Below, piece by piece: positions 60,801-64,000 of a stretch of 64,000 nt of DNA. A model generated the notes under the pieces. That model was not told the DNA's origin. It saw only the letters and a list, made by a program, of their open reading frames with translations, and searched no databases. The stretch covers positions 992,001 through 1,056,000 of the forward strand of contig OZ005696.1 in NCBI GenBank assembly GCA_963930775.1, in the 5' to 3' direction. A program made the translations under genes and the position numbers. The DNA comes from Cliona cf. orientalis (taxonomy: Eukaryota; Porifera; Demospongiae; Clionaida; Clionaidae). Position 1 is the first letter of the stretch. The number at the start of each line of letters is the position of its first letter.

Positions 60801-61131
60801 GGCTGTCTGTGACCACCACAGGGACATTGGGGTGCTCAAACCTCTCAATGAAGGCTTGTTCGTCAATGTCAAGGTAGCTGATCCGTTCACAGTTGTCTTT
60901 GACAGCCTCTTTGCCAATGGGAAATGTTCTCCAGAACTGGTGCCTAGACCAACCTTCATCTCCCTTCAGTTCTGTATGTGAGAGAGAGAGAGAGAGAGAG
61001 AGATATTTAACATACGGATATCATAAAGCTTACAGTCGTGCTATACCTGGCCTGGCTCTGTCCTTGGCCTCACTGATCCTGTCCAATGTCCGCTTGTGTG
61101 ACAACCTCTCCTCCTCCATGATCTGATGCAT
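57857..61131 (-). CDS. JMJD6: JmjC-domain hydroxylase/demethylase JMJD6
   Basis: Exons: 61131-61047, 60971-60763, 60101-59949, 59616-59272, 59049-58861, 58516-58347, 57971-57857 (stop). Total 421 residues (human 403). An in-frame TAG sits two codons before the chosen ATG; Met5 is the alternative. JMJD6 is an Fe(II)- and 2-oxoglutarate-dependent oxygenase, best supported as a lysyl hydroxylase of splicing factors in the nucleus. Present are [20 protein letters not shown], the iron-binding H-x-D (HID, residues about 197-199) in [16 protein letters not shown], the distal iron His (about 283) in [13 protein letters not shown], and [16 protein letters not shown] poly-Ser stretch (about 350-360) is followed by HRRKKRRK, a nuclear signal, as in vertebrates. 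The last exon is divergent. It converges with the preceding gene. Confidence 0.96.
58142..58336. mobile_element. MITE with TACYGTA ends
   Basis: The left end TACTGTATTATAAAAATAG and the reverse complement of the right end TACCGTAAATCACAAATA match imperfectly; the similarity continues through TTTCGT and AAAATATT. The internal GTACAGGGTCGT is shared with the element at 50454-50667. It lies in the last JMJD6 intron. Confidence 0.6.
58520..58584. repeat. AGGG microsatellite at a JMJD6 acceptor
   Basis: About 16 units of AGGG, read as CCCT in the JMJD6 transcript, abut the acceptor of exon 58516-58347. Confidence 0.95.
60539..60654 (-). mobile_element. 116-bp MITE with GGTCAAGTGGC ends, copy 2
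   Basis: A reverse-complement copy of 52879-52994, sharing for example ACCGGTGACCTAAAACCC (here as its complement) and the terminal inverted repeats. It lies in a JMJD6 intron. Confidence 0.78.
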
Positions 61132-61421
61132 CAACTAGCAAGGTAATGGTCGTCAATAAACACGTGCTACTTAGATTATGCATGTAGTTTTTTGCGCGCG
61201 CGAACTTTTATACGCGAAATATTATGGCGCGCATCACGGCGCGGGTTGCACAAAGAACATTATTATAAAATGGAATAGCTTTGCCATCAAGTTGGAGGTC
61301 TTGATGACCTTTCTCCCAGATCGAGCTCCTCGATTGGGCACTCTGGAATGTTATCAATAACCAACCGCAATTGAGTCCACCTCGATTCATGGAAAATAAG
61401 GCGGATTCTTCACAAAAAGTC
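61132..61421. promoter_or_regulatory. Head-to-head promoter region of JMJD6 and secreted-protein gene A
   Basis: The 290 bp between divergent starts include a CpG-rich stretch (TTGCGCGCGCGAAC, TGGCGCGCATCACGGCGCGG) at 61,192-61,245. Promoter use is inferred from position. Confidence 0.45.
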
Positions 61422-62456
61422 ATGAAAAGTGTCGCTATTCTACTCGTGTGTATGTATGCCCTGTCTGCTGAAGGAGTTCCTACATTCTCAGAGACATTCA
61501 ACGCAACTGTAAGCTCTTCCTCCCGATTTATTGCGCATGCGCAATAACTAGTTTGCACACATGATCTCTCTCTCTTCCCAGTTGCTAGTTCAGTATGTTG
61601 GAGGAACTGCCTCGTGTAAGCTAAGCACTGAGGCTCAGTGTTGACGTAATATACCATTATAAACATTGAATATACCACTTTCAGCTAAACTTGTGAGGGA
61701 TGCAAATGCAGGAAAGGAATACTGGGCTATTTACTCAGAATCAGACAATAGCTATGTTGGCCAAATACTTGATTATGGTGCCAAACAGTCCTACAACATT
61801 ATTAAGTAAGAGCATTTGGTGCACATTAATTAATTACTGTGATCCTTCTTCTAGTGGCATTTCCAATACTTAATCCATAGATATGGACCTGTGGATGGAT
61901 GCCTCCCTCTACCCATCAATGGCTCTCTTCCCAACTTTTGGGATTGGGTGGGCAAAGCAAAAGACGCTGGAAAGTCTGATTACATGGACAATGAAGTTGA
62001 AGTCTGGGCAGGCAGGGATAATGTAAGCAGTATAATACAACTATTTAGTAAGATCTTAGCTTGTGTGTAAATTCCCAGACAACGGACTCTTCCTTTTTGT
62101 CACAGAAGGGGCTGGTCCGCCAGATTAGTAATATCGAACTGACAGACTTATAGTAAATTATTATTATGCAATGTCGTGACATTGTCTATGTCGATATGCA
62201 GGCTGGAAATTACCATGAAGTAGGAGTGTCCCCATCAAATCCCAATAGGCCAATCTACACTATCATTGGGACTAACCGAACTGCTGTACAATTCACCTGG
62301 CTGGAGTACAGTGAAACTGTCATTCCCCTGATCTTTGACCTAGCTGGATTTGGCTGCACCTCGAGCTCGCCACACGCTCGCATGGACTATTCAGCTATAC
62401 CAGGAATGATGACTCCATTTAGGCTGGATGTGCCTAAACCTTTTCACCACTTCTAA
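61422..62456 (+). CDS. Small secreted protein, tandem paralogue A (possibly ependymin-like)
   Basis: Exons: 61422-61508, 61582-61615, 61685-61805, 61881-62022, 62202-62456. Total 212 residues. A signal peptide (MKSVAILLVCMYALSAEG) is followed by SETFNAT; an upstream in-frame ATG at 61389 would bury it, and copy B supports the start used. The mature part includes QILDYGAKQSYNI, a GPVDGCLPLP cysteine, FWDWVGKAKDAGK, VEVWAGRDN, AGNYHEVGV and a final Cys-containing region, with N-glycosylation sites. The layout (Cys, W-x-G, hydrophobic strands, Cys) resembles ependymin-related lysosomal/secreted proteins, but I cannot confirm that. Exon phases are identical to copy B, so the pair arose by tandem duplication. 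Confidence 0.8.
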
Positions 62457-62867
62457 CACTTAGAGCTGGATAGTGGAGAATGCAGTGACTCGTAGTAATT
62501 AATGACAATTGGTACTCATAATTATTGTGTGAATGCACCACAGTTTGATATAGCGGTAGCTAGCTAGCTAAGCTATATAGTTTTGCTAGCAAAAGTAATA
62601 ATTATTAAACGCAAGAGTTCCTTATTATTAATGGTATATAATATGTGAACACTATCATTATGACACATCTCTGGTCTAGTCACTGGCTAGACTGGGACAT
62701 GTTTTCCCTGGTCTATCACAGTGCACATGGTTGTGTTCCAAAGTCAGGTGAATCATGCTCATGATAGTGCTGTGGTCTGATTCTCTATAAGAAGCAAATT
62801 GCTGGGAACAAAACACCATTTGGAGCTTGAGGTAGCTACCACTCTTTCAAGAGAAATTTGGTCAATC
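62457..62867. other. Intergenic region between the two secreted-protein genes
   Basis: 411 bp of AT-rich sequence. It must hold the end of gene A and the promoter of gene B. No poly(A) signal AATAAA or TATA box stands out. Confidence 0.6.
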
Positions 62868-63271
62868 ATGAAGATCGTCTGCATTCTACTAGTGTGTATT
62901 TGTGCACTAAGAGCTGAGGGAGGTGCTCCTGCATTCTCTGAGACATTCAATGCTTCAGTGAGTCTGAGCAGCACTTCCACATGCATGACCACTGCGCATG
63001 CGCAGTATAGTTTTGCTGCATGCATTTTATATTGATTTTTTCCTCCTCCAGCTACTAGTCCAGTACATTGGAGGAACGTCTGTGTGTAAGCTAATCAGAA
63101 ATGATTGTACTTGGATTGGCTTATAATGGACTATTATCTTGCAGCTTACATTTTGAGAGATGCAAATGCACAAAAAGAATACTGGGCTCTATATTCAAGA
63201 GAAGAAAATATTTACACTGGACAATTATTAGATTATGGTGCCAAGCAATCCTACAACATTTTGAAGTGAGT

Positions 63272-63341
<70 letters not shown>

Positions 63342-63939
63342 GAGAAATAATAATTGAATAACTACGTAAGTCTTGATCAATTCGATAGCTTTGGGCCTGT
63401 GCAAGGATGCTTCCCTCTTGCTACCACTGGCTCACTTCCCAAGTTCTGGGACTGGATGAGCAATGCAACGGACGCTGGAAAGGCTCAGTTTATGGACTCT
63501 GTTGTGGAAGTATGGGCAGGAAAAGATGCTGTAAGCACTCTCACCATTATGAAAAACACTGTTAGGAAATAATTACCTCTATTTGTATAACAATTTCTCT
63601 GCATAAAGTTAATGTATATTATTATACGAGGACCGGCTCACAAGATTGTTAATAATGGCTGTATATTGTTTCTTTTTACAGGCTGGAAATTACCGTGAAG
63701 TTGGTGTGGACCCATCTGACACCACTAGACCGGTCTACACTGTCATAGTGACCCACAAAACAGCAGTACAGTTCACTTGGATGCATTACAGTACAGACAT
63801 GTCTGGTGCAAGTTTCGATACGCCACTGAGTTGCGCCTCTTCAAGCAAGCCATCGACTCTGATGAGGCCGTCAGCCATACCTGGGATGATGGCTCCATTC
63901 AGTCTCGGCGTGCCTAGGCCATTTCACCACTTTCACTGA
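62868..63939 (+). CDS. Small secreted protein, tandem paralogue B (possibly ependymin-like)
   Basis: Exons: 62868-62957, 63052-63085, 63145-63265, 63389-63530, 63682-63939. Total 214 residues. It begins MKIVCILLVCICALRAEGG (signal peptide), then FSETFNAS. The middle three exons equal those of gene A in length (34, 121, 142), and all phases match. Shared residues include LLVQYIGGT, RDANAQKEYWALYS, LDYGAKQSYNI, GPVQGC, FWDWM, VEVWAGKDA, AGNYREVGV and the end PFHHF. The two differ most in the segment before exon 5 and near the C-terminal Cys. The intron after exon 3 is filled by a GA microsatellite. Function unknown. Confidence 0.8.
63269..63347. repeat. GA microsatellite in gene B intron 3
   Basis: About 35 GA units begin directly after the donor of exon 63145-63265 and occupy most of the 123-bp intron. 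The corresponding intron of gene A is 75 bp and has none. Confidence 0.95.
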
Positions 63940-64000
63940 TCTGATGCAATTTATCAGAGAAAGAGTGTAGAAAATTTAAAGAGTGTAGAAAATTTATTAA

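Overview
The window is nuclear DNA of an animal. Its genes are intron-rich with GT-AG introns, and several belong to animal families: fibrocystin-L, RIPOR/FAM65, the gamma-secretase subunit APH-1, JMJD6 and DNAJC25. Short DNA-transposon remnants (MITEs), CT/GA microsatellites and long G or C runs fill the introns. This suits an early-branching metazoan, perhaps a sponge, but the taxon is inferred and no marker here settles it. Exon borders below were placed by hand from splice signals and phase; for every gene called complete, the summed exons give an uninterrupted frame.

Left part (1-25,935, minus strand): two giant TIG/IPT-containing surface-protein genes lie head to tail. The downstream gene (1-17,909, cut by the window edge) is a fibrocystin-L (PKHD1L1) protein whose first exons encode a signal peptide and a CAP/SCP domain. 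The upstream gene (18,263-25,935, complete) encodes a signal peptide, IPT domains, a REJ region, a degenerate GPS-like segment, four EGF modules, one membrane span and a cytoplasmic tail with two MYND zinc fingers around a lysine-rich tract. I regard it as the most unusual protein in the window.

Centre (26,517-45,949, plus strand): a 26-exon RIPOR/FAM65 gene starts 581 bp from the TIG/REJ receptor, head to head. It is followed by three small intronless tandem paralogues that begin Met-Gly-Cys (predicted myristoylation/palmitoylation) and share a C-terminal motif around KDxRYW. I do not recognise that family.

Right part (46,126-64,000): DNAJC25 and APH-1 (both minus), an unrecognised disordered 730-residue protein (plus, sharing a 175-bp promoter gap with APH-1), JMJD6 (minus), then two tandem paralogous genes for small secreted proteins (plus). 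The conserved genes act in separate processes: ER chaperoning, intramembrane proteolysis, Rho signalling, and nuclear or secretory hydroxylation. Nothing here shows them acting as one pathway.

The introns hold at least three Harbinger/Tourist-like MITEs with TAA target duplications, a group of TACYGTA-ended MITEs, two inverted copies of a 116-bp element, several tandem duplications, and one perfect 30-bp-stem hairpin. The palindrome GCGCATGCGC occurs six times.
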